Below are positions 10,793-18,573 of a stretch of 64,000 bases of DNA, piece after piece. The stretch covers positions 6,430,154-6,494,153 of the forward strand of contig NZ_KI632511.1 in NCBI RefSeq assembly GCF_000504285.1. Direction: 5' to 3'. The first letter of the stretch is position 1. The number at the start of each line of letters is the position of its first letter. The position numbers and the translations under genes were made by a program. The notes beneath the pieces are model-generated. The model was not told the DNA's origin, searched no databases, and saw only the letters and a list, made by a program, of their open reading frames with translations. Origin of the DNA: Actinospica robiniae DSM 44927. Its GTDB lineage: Bacteria; Actinomycetota; Actinomycetes; Streptomycetales; Catenulisporaceae.

Positions 10793-12306
10793 ACCAGTCC
10801 ATCGACTACGCCGCGATCACGCCGCTGCTGCTGGTCGCCGTCGGCGCGCTGGGCGTGCTGATCGCGGACCTGTTCGCCGGGCCCAAGGGCAAGGCCGCGC
10901 TGCCGTGGGCGACCGCGGGCGTCCTCGTGCTGGGGCTCGGCGCCGAGCTCGGCCTGTGGCTCTCCGGCGCGAACGACGAGCCGCGGCTGACGTTCTGTCT
11001 GAACACGCACCACACCGGCGCGCTCAGCTGTTCCTACTCGGTCGACTCGTTCACCCTGACCATCCAGACCGTGCTGATCGCGGGCACGCTGCTGACGGTG
11101 CTGATGGCACCGCGCCGGTTCAAGGTGCCCTTCGGCGAGTACCACTTCCTGCTGCTGTGCTCGCTCACCGGCGCGCTGCTGATGGCCGGGGCCCGCGATT
11201 TCATCACCATGACCGTCGCGCTCGAGACGCTCTCGCTGCCGGCCTACGCGCTGGTCGGCTTCGGCCGCAGGCGCGGGGACGCCACCACGGGGGCGGAGGC
11301 GGCGCTGAAGTTCTTCCTCATGTCGGTGGCCTCCACCGCGGTGATGCTCTTCGGGATCTCGCTGGTCTACGGCGTGACCGGCACGGTGTACTTCGCCGAC
11401 ATCCAGGCCGCGCTGACACTCACCGGCTACCACGCCTCGATCCTGACGGCGGGCATGGTGCTCACCCTGGCCGGGTTCGCGTTCAAGATCTCGGCCGTGC
11501 CCTTCCACTTCTGGACGCCCGAGGTCTACTCCGGCGCGCCCGTCCCGGTCGCCGCGTACCTGTCGGTGGTCTCGAAGACCGCCGGCTTCGCGGGCCTGAT
11601 CGTGACGCTGGAACTGGCCTTCCGCACCGAGATGCACGACCTCTCGGTGCTGATCGCGATCCTGGCCGCGGTCACCATGACCGTGGGCAACGTGGTGGCG
11701 CTGCGGCAGCGCTCGGCCGTGCGCCTGCTGGCCTGGTCGACGGTCGCGCAGGCCGGCTACGTGCTGGTGCCGCTGGCCGTGACCATGTGGAACGGCGCCG
11801 ACGTGAGCCGGGTGCCGGTGCTCTCCGCGGGCGGCCTCGGACCGGCCGTGACCGCGTCCGTCGCCTACCTGGTGTTCTACGCGGCCATGAACCTGGGCGC
11901 GTTCGGTGTGGTCAGCGCGGTCGCCGGCACGCTGCCCGGCGGCGGGGAACTGGCCGGCTACCGCGGCCTGGGCGCCCGTCAGCCGCGCGCGGCCTGGCCG
12001 CTCGGCTTCTTCCTGCTCTGCCTGGCCGGGCTGCCGCCGGGTCTGATGGGCCTGTTCGCCAAGGTCGCCGTCTTCCGCGCGGCCACCTCCGGCGGCCTGA
12101 CCTGGCTGGCCGTGGTGATGGCGGTGAACGTGGTGATCGGGCTGTTCTACTACCTGCGCTGGGCCGCAGCGCTGTTCGCCCCGGCCGGCGAGGGCCTCGC
12201 GCCCGCGCCGACCCGCCCGGTGCCGCTCGGCCCGCGCCTGGCGATCGGCCTGGCGCTGGCGGTCTCGATCGTCTTCTCGTTCTATCCGGCTCCGGCCTTC
12301 CGGTAG
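10789..12306 (+). CDS. nuoN: NADH-quinone oxidoreductase subunit N-like protein
   Basis: Third antiporter-like subunit, 505 residues. Signatures include ALETLSLPAYALVGFGRR and FHFWTPEVYSGAPVPVAAYL, with a downstream lysine in VSKTAGFAGL. The likely start is a TTG at 10789 that overlaps the nuoM stop in a TTGA tetramer, following the pattern of this operon. No ATG or GTG gives a full N-terminus. It is the last gene of the operon; the large inverted repeat begins about 20 bases after its stop. Confidence 0.93.
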   Translation: MNQSIDYAAITPLLLVAVGALGVLIADLFAGPKGKAALPWATAGVLVLGLGAELGLWLSGANDEPRLTFCLNTHHTGALSCSYSVDSFTLTIQTVLIAGTLLTVLMAPRRFKVPFGEYHFLLLCSLTGALLMAGARDFITMTVALETLSLPAYALVGFGRRRGDATTGAEAALKFFLMSVASTAVMLFGISLVYGVTGTVYFADIQAALTLTGYHASILTAGMVLTLAGFAFKISAVPFHFWTPEVYSGAPVPVAAYLSVVSKTAGFAGLIVTLELAFRTEMHDLSVLIAILAAVTMTVGNVVALRQRSAVRLLAWSTVAQAGYVLVPLAVTMWNGADVSRVPVLSAGGLGPAVTASVAYLVFYAAMNLGAFGVVSAVAGTLPGGGELAGYRGLGARQPRAAWPLGFFLLCLAGLPPGLMGLFAKVAVFRAATSGGLTWLAVVMAVNVVIGLFYYLRWAAALFAPAGEGLAPAPTRPVPLGPRLAIGLALAVSIVFSFYPAPAFR

Positions 12307-12327
12307 CCCGGCGGATCGGGACACTAG

Positions 12328-12824
12328 CGCGATTTGATAATCGGCTGAGTGTTGGTGGGAGGTGGTGGCCGGTCGGGTCGGGGTGGTTGTCTTGGTGTGG
12401 GCGGCCGCTTCGCGCCGCCCGGTTCGTCTGACCACCCGCCCACCCGTTGCGTTGGCGGGGTGGGCTGGGGTTTCAAGCTTTCGCCTCCGGCGGGGGCCTT
12501 CCCTCGGAGAGAGTGCCGGGTTCGTGTGGGTGCTGTTGTTGGTGGGGCGGGTTGGGGTTCGGGGTGGTGGGGTTGCGGGTGTGTGCTCTCTCCTCGGTCG
12601 GTCCCCGGAGGCAATCAGGAACCTGCCGGGAGGTCAAGCGGCGGTGGCCTGGGTTGATGCTGAATCGTGCATCGCGCCGCTTGACCTCCCGGCAGAACCC
12701 TGATCGGGCTTCGCCTGCCCGACCGAGGAGAGAGCCCACCCCCTGGGGGAGTGGTGTGCGCTGCGCTCGGGCCGAGTCCTGTCCCGTGATCCGGCCGCGC
12801 TCGATGCGGAAGGATTCTGCATCG
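12328..12824 (+). repeat. Left arm of a ~490 bp imperfect inverted repeat
   Basis: Read along the plus strand, this block matches the reverse complement of 13207-13693 over nearly its whole length. Shared landmarks in order are TTGATAATCGGCTGAGTGTTGG, GGGCGGCCGCTTCGCG, GGGGTTTCAAG, CCCTCGGAGAGAGTGCCGGG, a nested hairpin, and GCTGCGCTCGGGCCGAGTCC; differences are scattered substitutions and small indels. It starts about 20 bases after nuoN. Open frames across it are low-complexity and unsupported. It looks like a non-coding repetitive element present twice in opposite orientation. Confidence 0.85.
12585..12735. repeat. Nested hairpin inside left repeat arm
   Basis: Outer arms 12585-12601 and 12719-12735 are perfect 17-base complements (GCTCTCTCCTCGGTCGG). 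Inner arms 12623-12643 and 12675-12695 are perfect 21-base complements spanning ctgccgggag to caagcggcg. The apex carries the short palindrome GATGCTGAATCGTGCATC. The right copy (13291-13445) keeps the same architecture with compensating differences, which suggests the folded form matters in DNA or RNA. Confidence 0.85.
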
Positions 12825-13206
12825 GCCTGATCCGAGCATCCAGGTTCTCGATCCGCGCGAAGGCTTCGGCGCTCCGATCGTGCCTGATGTGAATTCCTGC
12901 ATCGCCCTGGTCCGATCCACCCGGTGTTCGCCGCGATGCGTGGGATCGCGTGGTCCGGTCGCGCGCCGAGGGGAAATCCTGCACCGTTTTCGGCCACACC
13001 CCTGACGCCGTCTGCCAAGTCACTCCGTTCACCGCCCCTCCCGCCACGAGTCCCGATCCCTGTACTCTTCCATGCTAGACGCCGCTACCGACAAAAGCCG
13101 CGTATCCGGCCTTTGCCGATTAAGGAAAATCCAGGATATTTCCGGGTAACTCGGGCGTGCTCCCCGGCGTTGAACGAGTAGAGAAGAAGACAGTGGCCCA
13201 GAACGG
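12825..13206. other. Spacer between the inverted repeat arms
   Basis: No credible gene. It carries another copy of the GATG(C/T)-N-TGCATC palindrome (12886-12903). Around 13065-13165 there is a less GC-rich patch (ACAAAAG, GATTAAGGAAAATCC, GGATATTT) that could hold a promoter. No terminal feature of a known insertion sequence was recognised. Confidence 0.6.
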
Positions 13207-13693
13207 CGATGCAAGATCGTGCATCAAGCGCGACCGGGCCACGGGATGGGACTCGGCCCGAGCGCAGCTCGGACTCGTCCCTCAGGGGGTGTGCTCTCTC
13301 CTCGGTCGGGCAGGCGAAGCCCGATCAGGGTTCTGCCGGGAGGTCAAGCGGCGCGATGCAAGATCGAGCATCAACGGAAGCCGCCGCCGCTTGAGTTCCC
13401 GGCAGGTTCCTGATTGCCTCTGGTGCCCGGCGGAGGAGAGAGCACACCCCCGGCACCCGACCACCCCCGACGTCAGCCCGCCCCGCCACGCCAGCACCCC
13501 ACAGAACCCGGCACTCTCTCCGAGGGAAGCGCCCGCGCCGGAGGCGAGATCTTGAAACCCCAGCCCGCCCCGCTACGCAACGGATGGGTGGGTGGACAGA
13601 AGAACAGGCGACGCGAAGCGGCCGCCCATCCGCGACGACCACCCGACCCGACGAGCCACTCCCTCCAACACCCAGCTGATCATCAAGTCGCGA
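13207..13693 (-). repeat. Right arm of the ~490 bp imperfect inverted repeat
   Basis: Reverse-complement partner of 12328-12824. Read on the minus strand it begins TCGCGACTTGATGATCAGC and reproduces the same ordered landmarks, including the nested hairpin at 13291-13445. Its outer end lies only 5 bases from a perfect hairpin that precedes ctaG. Apex palindromes GATGCAAGATCGTGCATC (13208-13225) and GATGCAAGATCGAGCATC (13355-13372) are close relatives of those in the left arm. Confidence 0.85.
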
Positions 13694-13698
13694 TAAGC

Positions 13699-13732
13699 AA
13701 CCCCAGCCGTGGACGTCTCCACGGCTGGGGTT
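13699..13732 (+). promoter_or_regulatory. Perfect 15-bp hairpin in the ctaG leader
   Basis: AACCCCAGCCGTGGA and its exact complement are separated by a CGTC loop. The hairpin ends 12 bases before the ctaG ATG, so it would cover the ribosome-binding region of a transcript starting upstream. It could be a translational control element, a terminator of leftward or rightward read-through, or part of the adjacent repeat. No U-tract follows. Confidence 0.55.
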
Positions 13733-13744
13733 AGAGTGGCGGGC

Positions 13745-14731
13745 ATGGCCAGCAGCATGTCGGGAATGCCGGGGATGCCTGGGGCGGACACCCTGCCCCC
13801 ACCCGGGTTCTCCGCGTACCTGACGTGGCACCCGGACGCCTTCTTCCTGGCCGCGAGCATCCTGGCCGTCGCGCTGTACCTGTTCGGCGTGGCCCGGCTG
13901 GTGCGCCGCGGGGACCGCTGGCCGATCGGGCGCACGCTCAGCTTCCTCGTCGGCATGCTCGTCTTCGTCGCCATCACGTGCACCGGCTTCAACGAGTACG
14001 GCATGTACCTGTTCAGCGTGCACATGATCCAGCACATGATGCTCTCCATGGTCGACCCGCTCTTCCTGCTCCTCGGCGCGCCGATCACGCTCGCCCTGCG
14101 GGTGCTGCGGCCGGCCGGGCAGGGCCGCACGGGCGCGCGCGAGCTGCTGCTGGCGCTGCTGCACAGCCGGTTCGCGAAGGTCGTCTCCTCGCCGCTGTTC
14201 ACGCTGCCGCTGTTCATCGTGAGCCTGTACGGGCTCTACTTCAGCTCGCTGTTCGACTCGCTGATGCGCAGCCGGGTCGGGCACGACTTCATGCTGGTGC
14301 ACTTCCTCATGGTCGGCCTGCTCTTCTTCTGGCCGGTCATGGGCGTGGACCCGGCGCCGCACCGCTCGCCCTTCGTCATCCGGATCCTCGAACTGTTCGC
14401 GGTCATGCCGTTCCACGCGTTCTTCGGCATCGCGATCATGATGTCCGACAGCGTGTTCGAGACCGCGTTCGCCAACCCGCCGGCGGCCTGGCACCTGACC
14501 GCCCTGTCCGACCAGAACACGGCCGGCTCGATCGCCTGGGCCTTCGGCGAGGCGCCGACGATCGTGGTGCTGCTGGTGCTGTTCGTGCAGTGGGCCCGTT
14601 CGGACCAGCGCGAGGCCAAGCGCACGGACCGCAAGGCCGACCGCGACGGCGACCAGGAGCTCAACGACTACAACGCCTTCCTGGCCGGGCTGGCCCAGCG
14701 TTCCGGCGACACCTCGTCCGTCGAGTCCTGA
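13745..14731 (+). CDS. ctaG: CtaG-type cytochrome c oxidase assembly factor
   Basis: Membrane protein of 328 residues with about seven helices, of the Caa3-type CtaG family that helps load copper into cytochrome c oxidase. Supporting features are TWHPDAFFL near the start, SVHMIQHMMLSMVDPLFLLLG (about 83-103), and PFHAFFGIAIMMS. The N-terminus is methionine-rich (MASSMSGMPGMPG), which may bind copper. The ATG at 13745 is favoured because the in-frame GTGs at 13709 and 13736 fall in or next to the leader hairpin. It sits in a region rich in copper genes and next to a respiratory operon. Confidence 0.87.
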   Translation: MASSMSGMPGMPGADTLPPPGFSAYLTWHPDAFFLAASILAVALYLFGVARLVRRGDRWPIGRTLSFLVGMLVFVAITCTGFNEYGMYLFSVHMIQHMMLSMVDPLFLLLGAPITLALRVLRPAGQGRTGARELLLALLHSRFAKVVSSPLFTLPLFIVSLYGLYFSSLFDSLMRSRVGHDFMLVHFLMVGLLFFWPVMGVDPAPHRSPFVIRILELFAVMPFHAFFGIAIMMSDSVFETAFANPPAAWHLTALSDQNTAGSIAWAFGEAPTIVVLLVLFVQWARSDQREAKRTDRKADRDGDQELNDYNAFLAGLAQRSGDTSSVES

Positions 14732-14740
14732 TTCCGCAGC

Positions 14741-14768
14741 CGGTCCGGGCGGCTCGCGGGCCGGACCG
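14741..14768. terminator. Bidirectional hairpin between ctaG and the GNAT gene
   Basis: CGGTCCGG at 14741-14748 pairs with CCGGACCG at 14761-14768, in the short gap between two convergent genes. There is no U-run, which is common in high-GC actinobacteria. Confidence 0.6.
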
Positions 14769-15329
14769 TCACAGCTTGCGGGTGTGCAGGTGCCCGGGCA
14801 GCGGGTACTTCGGCGTCTTCGGCGCCAGCTCGCGCTCGAGTTCGAAGCCGGACTTCTCGGCCACCCGGCAGGCGGCGTCGTTGTCGCCGCTGTGGGTCAG
14901 CCGCAGGGTGCGCAGCGGGTCGTCGGTCCAGGCCTCGGAGTCGAGCCAGTCGATGACGGCGTCCAGCGCGCGCGGCGCGAACGCCCGGCCGCGGCGCTCG
15001 GCCACGGTCCAGTAGGTCACGTCGGCTGTCTCGCTCTCCCGGTCCGGCCGGCTGACCGCGATCAGCCCGAGCGCGTCCGCGTCCGCCTCCTCGCCCTCGA
15101 CGATGGCGAGCACGTACAAGGTGCCGGCCGCCCAGCCGTCGTCGAGCCGCTCGAACCAGGCGTGCACGGCCGTCTCGTCGGTCAGCGGCTGCGGCGAGCG
15201 GCCGCGGACGAGCGGGTCCGCGTGCGCCGCGACGATCACCGGGACGTCGCGCTCGCGCCAGGTGCGCAGGGTCAGCGCGGGGGCGGCGGTGGTCGCGGGA
15301 ACCGCGAAGGAATCGAGCGTGACGGACAC
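14769..15329 (-). CDS. GNAT family N-acetyltransferase
   Basis: Protein of about 186 residues of the RimJ/RimL-like GNAT family, which transfers an acetyl group from acetyl-CoA to an amine. It contains LTLRTWRERDVPVIVAAHADP at the N-terminus, LGLIAVSRPD and VTYWTVAERRGRAFAPRALD (beta 4/5 and acetyl-CoA-binding loop), and NDAACRVAEKSGFELE near the end. The GTG at 15329 follows AGGAG and lies just after the stop of the upstream gene. An ATG at 15374 would extend it by 15 residues and overlap that gene. The substrate is unknown. Confidence 0.82.
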   Translation of the reverse strand: MSVTLDSFAVPATTAAPALTLRTWRERDVPVIVAAHADPLVRGRSPQPLTDETAVHAWFERLDDGWAAGTLYVLAIVEGEEADADALGLIAVSRPDRESETADVTYWTVAERRGRAFAPRALDAVIDWLDSEAWTDDPLRTLRLTHSGDNDAACRVAEKSGFELERELAPKTPKYPLPGHLHTRKL

Positions 15330-15339
15330 GGTGCTCCTG

Positions 15340-16338
15340 TCACTCCATACGCTGTAGTCCGGTGTCCGGCACATGGTATGCCCGGGTGTGGTGAATGTCC
15401 CGAGCCGACCTGTACATCAATCCACTGATGAAGGCGAGTGCGCCGAGCGCGAGCACGGCCGTCGTGGCCAGCCAGAAGCCGACGCGCGGCGAGTACTCCG
15501 GGTAAGCGCTCGCGTGCAAAACCGTCCCCGCGGGTATAGCGCGGTTGAGTATGCCGATGTGGAATTCGATCGGGAAGCAGATCGCCGCGACGTATACCGC
15601 CAGTCCGCCGACGACCGTGGTGAACAAGCCCGCGAAGATCCCACTGGCCGTCGCCGCGGAGCCGACGTTCGCGGCCAGCAGGATCAGCGCGATGGTCAGG
15701 GCCAGTGACAGGAACAAGTCCGCCTTGGCGCCGGCGTTCAGCGAGCCGAACGTGCAGCAGGTGATCGATCGGGTCGAGCCGTTCTGCTCCGGTACGGCGA
15801 TGTGGAGCGTCGTGACGAAGTCGGACGCCAGCGAGAGGGCGAGTGTCACGAGACCGGTGATCAGCACGGCCGGACGTGGCTTCGGCCGCCGCTCGAAGGC
15901 CGGCGGCGCCTGGCCGCCGCTCCCGCGCAAGCCGAGGAGTATGACGCAGATCGCGGCCGGCAACGCCAGCACCTGACACCCCGTGATGCACCGGTCGATG
16001 GTCGTCTGCGTGCCCATGCCGTACTTCGGCCAGCGGAGGTCGCACACGACGTTCGCGAACCAGAGTCCGCACAAGCCCAGGCCGTAGCCGACGGCGAAGT
16101 TCCTGGTCCGGGGCGCCACCAGCAGCGCCGCGCAGACCAAGGCGCCGAGGAGGAAGTTGAGCACGTCCGGCATCGAGGTCAGCGCGTCGTAAAGGTGCTG
16201 GTCGGATGGCACGGACGTGTTGTACGGCTGGAAGATCAGCACGGTGTTCAGCGCCGCGTCGGCGACCAGGAATCCGATCGCCAGCCAGCGCGCGACGCGG
16301 CCTCGGTCACGCGTCACGGTGAGGAACTGTTCGGTCAT
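15340..16338 (-). CDS. Polytopic membrane protein of unknown function
   Basis: 332 residues with roughly eight hydrophobic segments (for example ARWLAIGFLVADAALNTVLI near 16-35 and the run of Ala/Leu/Val helices in the second half). I do not recognise the family. It is co-directional with the acetyltransferase that follows about ten bases later and is likely co-transcribed with it. A cysteine pair in SITCCTFGS lies in a predicted loop. No transporter or enzyme signature is visible. Confidence 0.7.
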   Translation of the reverse strand: MTEQFLTVTRDRGRVARWLAIGFLVADAALNTVLIFQPYNTSVPSDQHLYDALTSMPDVLNFLLGALVCAALLVAPRTRNFAVGYGLGLCGLWFANVVCDLRWPKYGMGTQTTIDRCITGCQVLALPAAICVILLGLRGSGGQAPPAFERRPKPRPAVLITGLVTLALSLASDFVTTLHIAVPEQNGSTRSITCCTFGSLNAGAKADLFLSLALTIALILLAANVGSAATASGIFAGLFTTVVGGLAVYVAAICFPIEFHIGILNRAIPAGTVLHASAYPEYSPRVGFWLATTAVLALGALAFISGLMYRSARDIHHTRAYHVPDTGLQRME

Positions 16339-16419
16339 GCCCCCGCCCCCACCCCTCCCCAGGTGTCAGCACGGTGCCCGCCGGAAGCGGATCTGATTTG
16401 GTATTAGCTCAATAGCACG

Positions 16420-17061
16420 CTAGCTCAGTAGCATCAGCCCCGTAAGTACGGTCATGGCCAGTTCGCAGCCGTAGACCGTCGCCGGAGAGCCGAGCAGCGC
16501 GCCAGTGCCGCTCGTCCCTACCGTGGCCGGCAACAGCTTCGTCATGCCGTAGCCGAGCACGAGCGCGGCGACCCAGACGTACGCCAGGAACCCCAGCACG
16601 GCCACCCCGGGAGCTCCGGTGGGCAGCATCGTCGTCATGCCCGGCATCGAGCTCATGCCCATGTCCGCGGCCGGCCGCAGCAGCATCACGATCATCGCCG
16701 CACCGACGATCGCGTGATGCGGATCGAGCAGGTGCGTCGAATCCTTCGGCGCGCAGCCGCAGTTCACCTGCCGGCCGCGTAGCCGCGCCGTCACGCCGCG
16801 CACCGAGGTGAAGGCGGCGAAGCCGGTCAGGACGGCGAAGAAGGCCAGGCTCACCGACGTCGGCGGCCGCGGCAGTCCGGGCACGAGCAGGATCGCCATG
16901 CCGAAGCCCATCGCGGCGTGCGCGACCTCCGCGTTGCGCGCCGCGCCCGTCAGCGCGCCGCCCGAGCCTCGGGCCAGCGCCAGCCGTGCCGTGGCGCGGG
17001 CCGCGAGAGCCAGCAAGACGAGCGTGAAGAACCAGGACAAGAGTGCGGAATCACTCAGCAT
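16420..17061 (-). CDS. DUF5134-like membrane protein
   Basis: About 213 residues with five or six hydrophobic segments and a Met-rich loop MGMSSMPGMTTMLP, reminiscent of copper-binding membrane proteins. The overall pattern (LSWFFTLVLLALAARA start, EVAHAAMGFGMA with a conserved histidine, HHAIVGAAMIVML) fits the actinobacterial DUF5134 family. The ATG at 17061 is chosen because GGAGGG precedes it at about nine bases; longer starts overlap this ribosome-binding site. The copper link is inferred from composition and neighbours. Confidence 0.72.
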   Translation of the reverse strand: MLSDSALLSWFFTLVLLALAARATARLALARGSGGALTGAARNAEVAHAAMGFGMAILLVPGLPRPPTSVSLAFFAVLTGFAAFTSVRGVTARLRGRQVNCGCAPKDSTHLLDPHHAIVGAAMIVMLLRPAADMGMSSMPGMTTMLPTGAPGVAVLGFLAYVWVAALVLGYGMTKLLPATVGTSGTGALLGSPATVYGCELAMTVLTGLMLLS

Positions 17062-17162
17062 TCCCCCCATCCCTCCAGATAGTAGGCGTCTCCACCTAGG
17101 AGGCTGCCCCCGCGCCACCCCCGGTATTCACGTTAGGGCAGTGGTGCGACAGTATTGACGGC

Positions 17163-17771
17163 GTGAATTCGGATGGATCGGCACGAACGGCGCGCGCCGC
17201 GCTCTTCGCGCTGGTCTGCGTCGGCGTGGGCACGGTGCTGCACCGGGTCGCCGACGGTTGCGACCCCGGCTGGGTCGGCCCCGCGCTGGCCGCGCCGGTG
17301 GTCTGGCTGGCCGCCTACGGCCTGGCCCGGTGCGAACGCCGGCCGGCCGTGGTCACCCTCGCCCTCGGCGTCGGCCAGCTCTGCCTGCACGTCGAGCTCG
17401 GGTGGTTCTGTCCGCCCACCCCCTCGGCGATGCCGGGCATGCCGCCCGGCTTCGGCGGCAGCGCCCCGGCCCACACCACCGTCGCGATGCTGGTCGCGCA
17501 CACGCTGGCCGTGCTGATCTGCGGCGTCTGGCTCGGTCTCGGCGAGCGCAGCTTCTTCGAACTCTGCCGCGCCCTGCCCGCGATCGCCCGCCGCGCGGCC
17601 GACCGCGCCGCCGTGGCGCTGGCCGTCGGCCGAGCCTTCCGGGCCGCCCCCGCAGGCGCCCGCCCGAGTAATTTTCACGCCACCGCGCGGAAAACCGCCC
17701 GCCTTTCCGGACGTCCCACGCCGAGCCCGCGGGTGCTGCGCGGCCCCCCGCCGTGCGTCGTACCGAGCTGA
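17163..17771 (+). CDS. Small membrane protein upstream of ycnI-copCD
   Basis: 202 residues with GTG start at 17163. It has three or four hydrophobic helices in the first two thirds, a central Cys/Pro/Met loop (GWFCPPTPSAMPGMPPGFGG), and a His-containing helix (HTTVAMLVAHTLAVLICG). A basic, Pro/Arg-rich tail follows. It is not recognised as a named family. It lies just ahead of the YcnI and CopCD genes in the same direction, so a role in copper handling at the membrane is plausible but inferred. Confidence 0.68.
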   Translation: MNSDGSARTARAALFALVCVGVGTVLHRVADGCDPGWVGPALAAPVVWLAAYGLARCERRPAVVTLALGVGQLCLHVELGWFCPPTPSAMPGMPPGFGGSAPAHTTVAMLVAHTLAVLICGVWLGLGERSFFELCRALPAIARRAADRAAVALAVGRAFRAAPAGARPSNFHATARKTARLSGRPTPSPRVLRGPPPCVVPS

Positions 17772-17811
17772 GCAAGGAGGAACCCGAACCCCTACACAAG
17801 GACGCCATTCC

Positions 17812-18573
17812 ATGCTTTCTTCCTTCGGCGTGCCCACGCGCCGTGGCCGCCGCGTCGCCGCCGTGGCCGCCCTGACCCTCACCGGCCTCGCCATCGCCTC
17901 GACCGCTTCCGCGCACGTGACCGTCAGCCCCGGCTCGCTGCCGCAGGGCTCGACCGCGGAGCTCACCTTCAAGGTGCCCGACGAGGAGGCGAACGCGAAC
18001 ACGGTCGAGCTCCAGCTGCAGATCCCCACCGACCACCCGATCGCGCAGGTGCTCGCCAAGCCGGTGCCCGGCTGGACCGTCACGCTGCACACGGTCAAGC
18101 TGGCCAAGCCGCTCACCACCGACGACGGCACCTTCACCACCGCCGTCGACGAGGTCGACTGGACCGGCGGCAGCATCGCCCCCGGCCAGTACCAGGACTT
18201 CCAGATCTCGGTCGACCCGCTGCCGAGCGATGCCGACCAGCTCGTCTTCAAGGCCGTGCAGACCTACTCCGACGGCAACGTCGTGCGCTGGATCGACCTG
18301 AGCTCGAGCACCGACACCGACCCGGAGCACCCCGCTCCGGTGCTCACCCTGACGCCCGCGTCGGACTCGGACTCGGACGCCGCGGCCGGCCCGTCCACCT
18401 CCGCCGCGCCGGCCGCCCGGAGCGGCACCTCCGCCTCCGCCTCGTCCGGATCCTCGTCGTCCTCCGGTGACGGCCTGGGCGTGGCCGGCCTCGTGCTCGG
18501 CGCGATCGGCGCGATCGCCGGCGTGGGCGCGCTCCTGACGGCCCGCAAGAACCGGCAGGGCAGCTCTCAGTGA
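17812..18573 (+). CDS. YcnI-like (DUF1775) copper-associated exported protein
   Basis: 253 residues: signal peptide to about 34 with cleavage expected at TASA|HVTV, a DUF1775 domain, a Ser/Ala-rich linker and a C-terminal transmembrane helix ending in a short basic tail. The new N-terminal His35 followed by VTVSP is the family hallmark; YcnI proteins bind Cu(II) through this histidine. Its stop overlaps the start of the CopC-CopD gene by four bases, so the pair is translationally coupled, as is common for ycnI-copC(D) loci. Confidence 0.88.
   Translation: MLSSFGVPTRRGRRVAAVAALTLTGLAIASTASAHVTVSPGSLPQGSTAELTFKVPDEEANANTVELQLQIPTDHPIAQVLAKPVPGWTVTLHTVKLAKPLTTDDGTFTTAVDEVDWTGGSIAPGQYQDFQISVDPLPSDADQLVFKAVQTYSDGNVVRWIDLSSSTDTDPEHPAPVLTLTPASDSDSDAAAGPSTSAAPAARSGTSASASSGSSSSSGDGLGVAGLVLGAIGAIAGVGALLTARKNRQGSSQ

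Noticed and set aside
12349-13555. Several overlapping open frames within the inverted repeat region
   Set aside because: All are low-complexity, occur in several frames at once, and match the repeat rather than a protein pattern.
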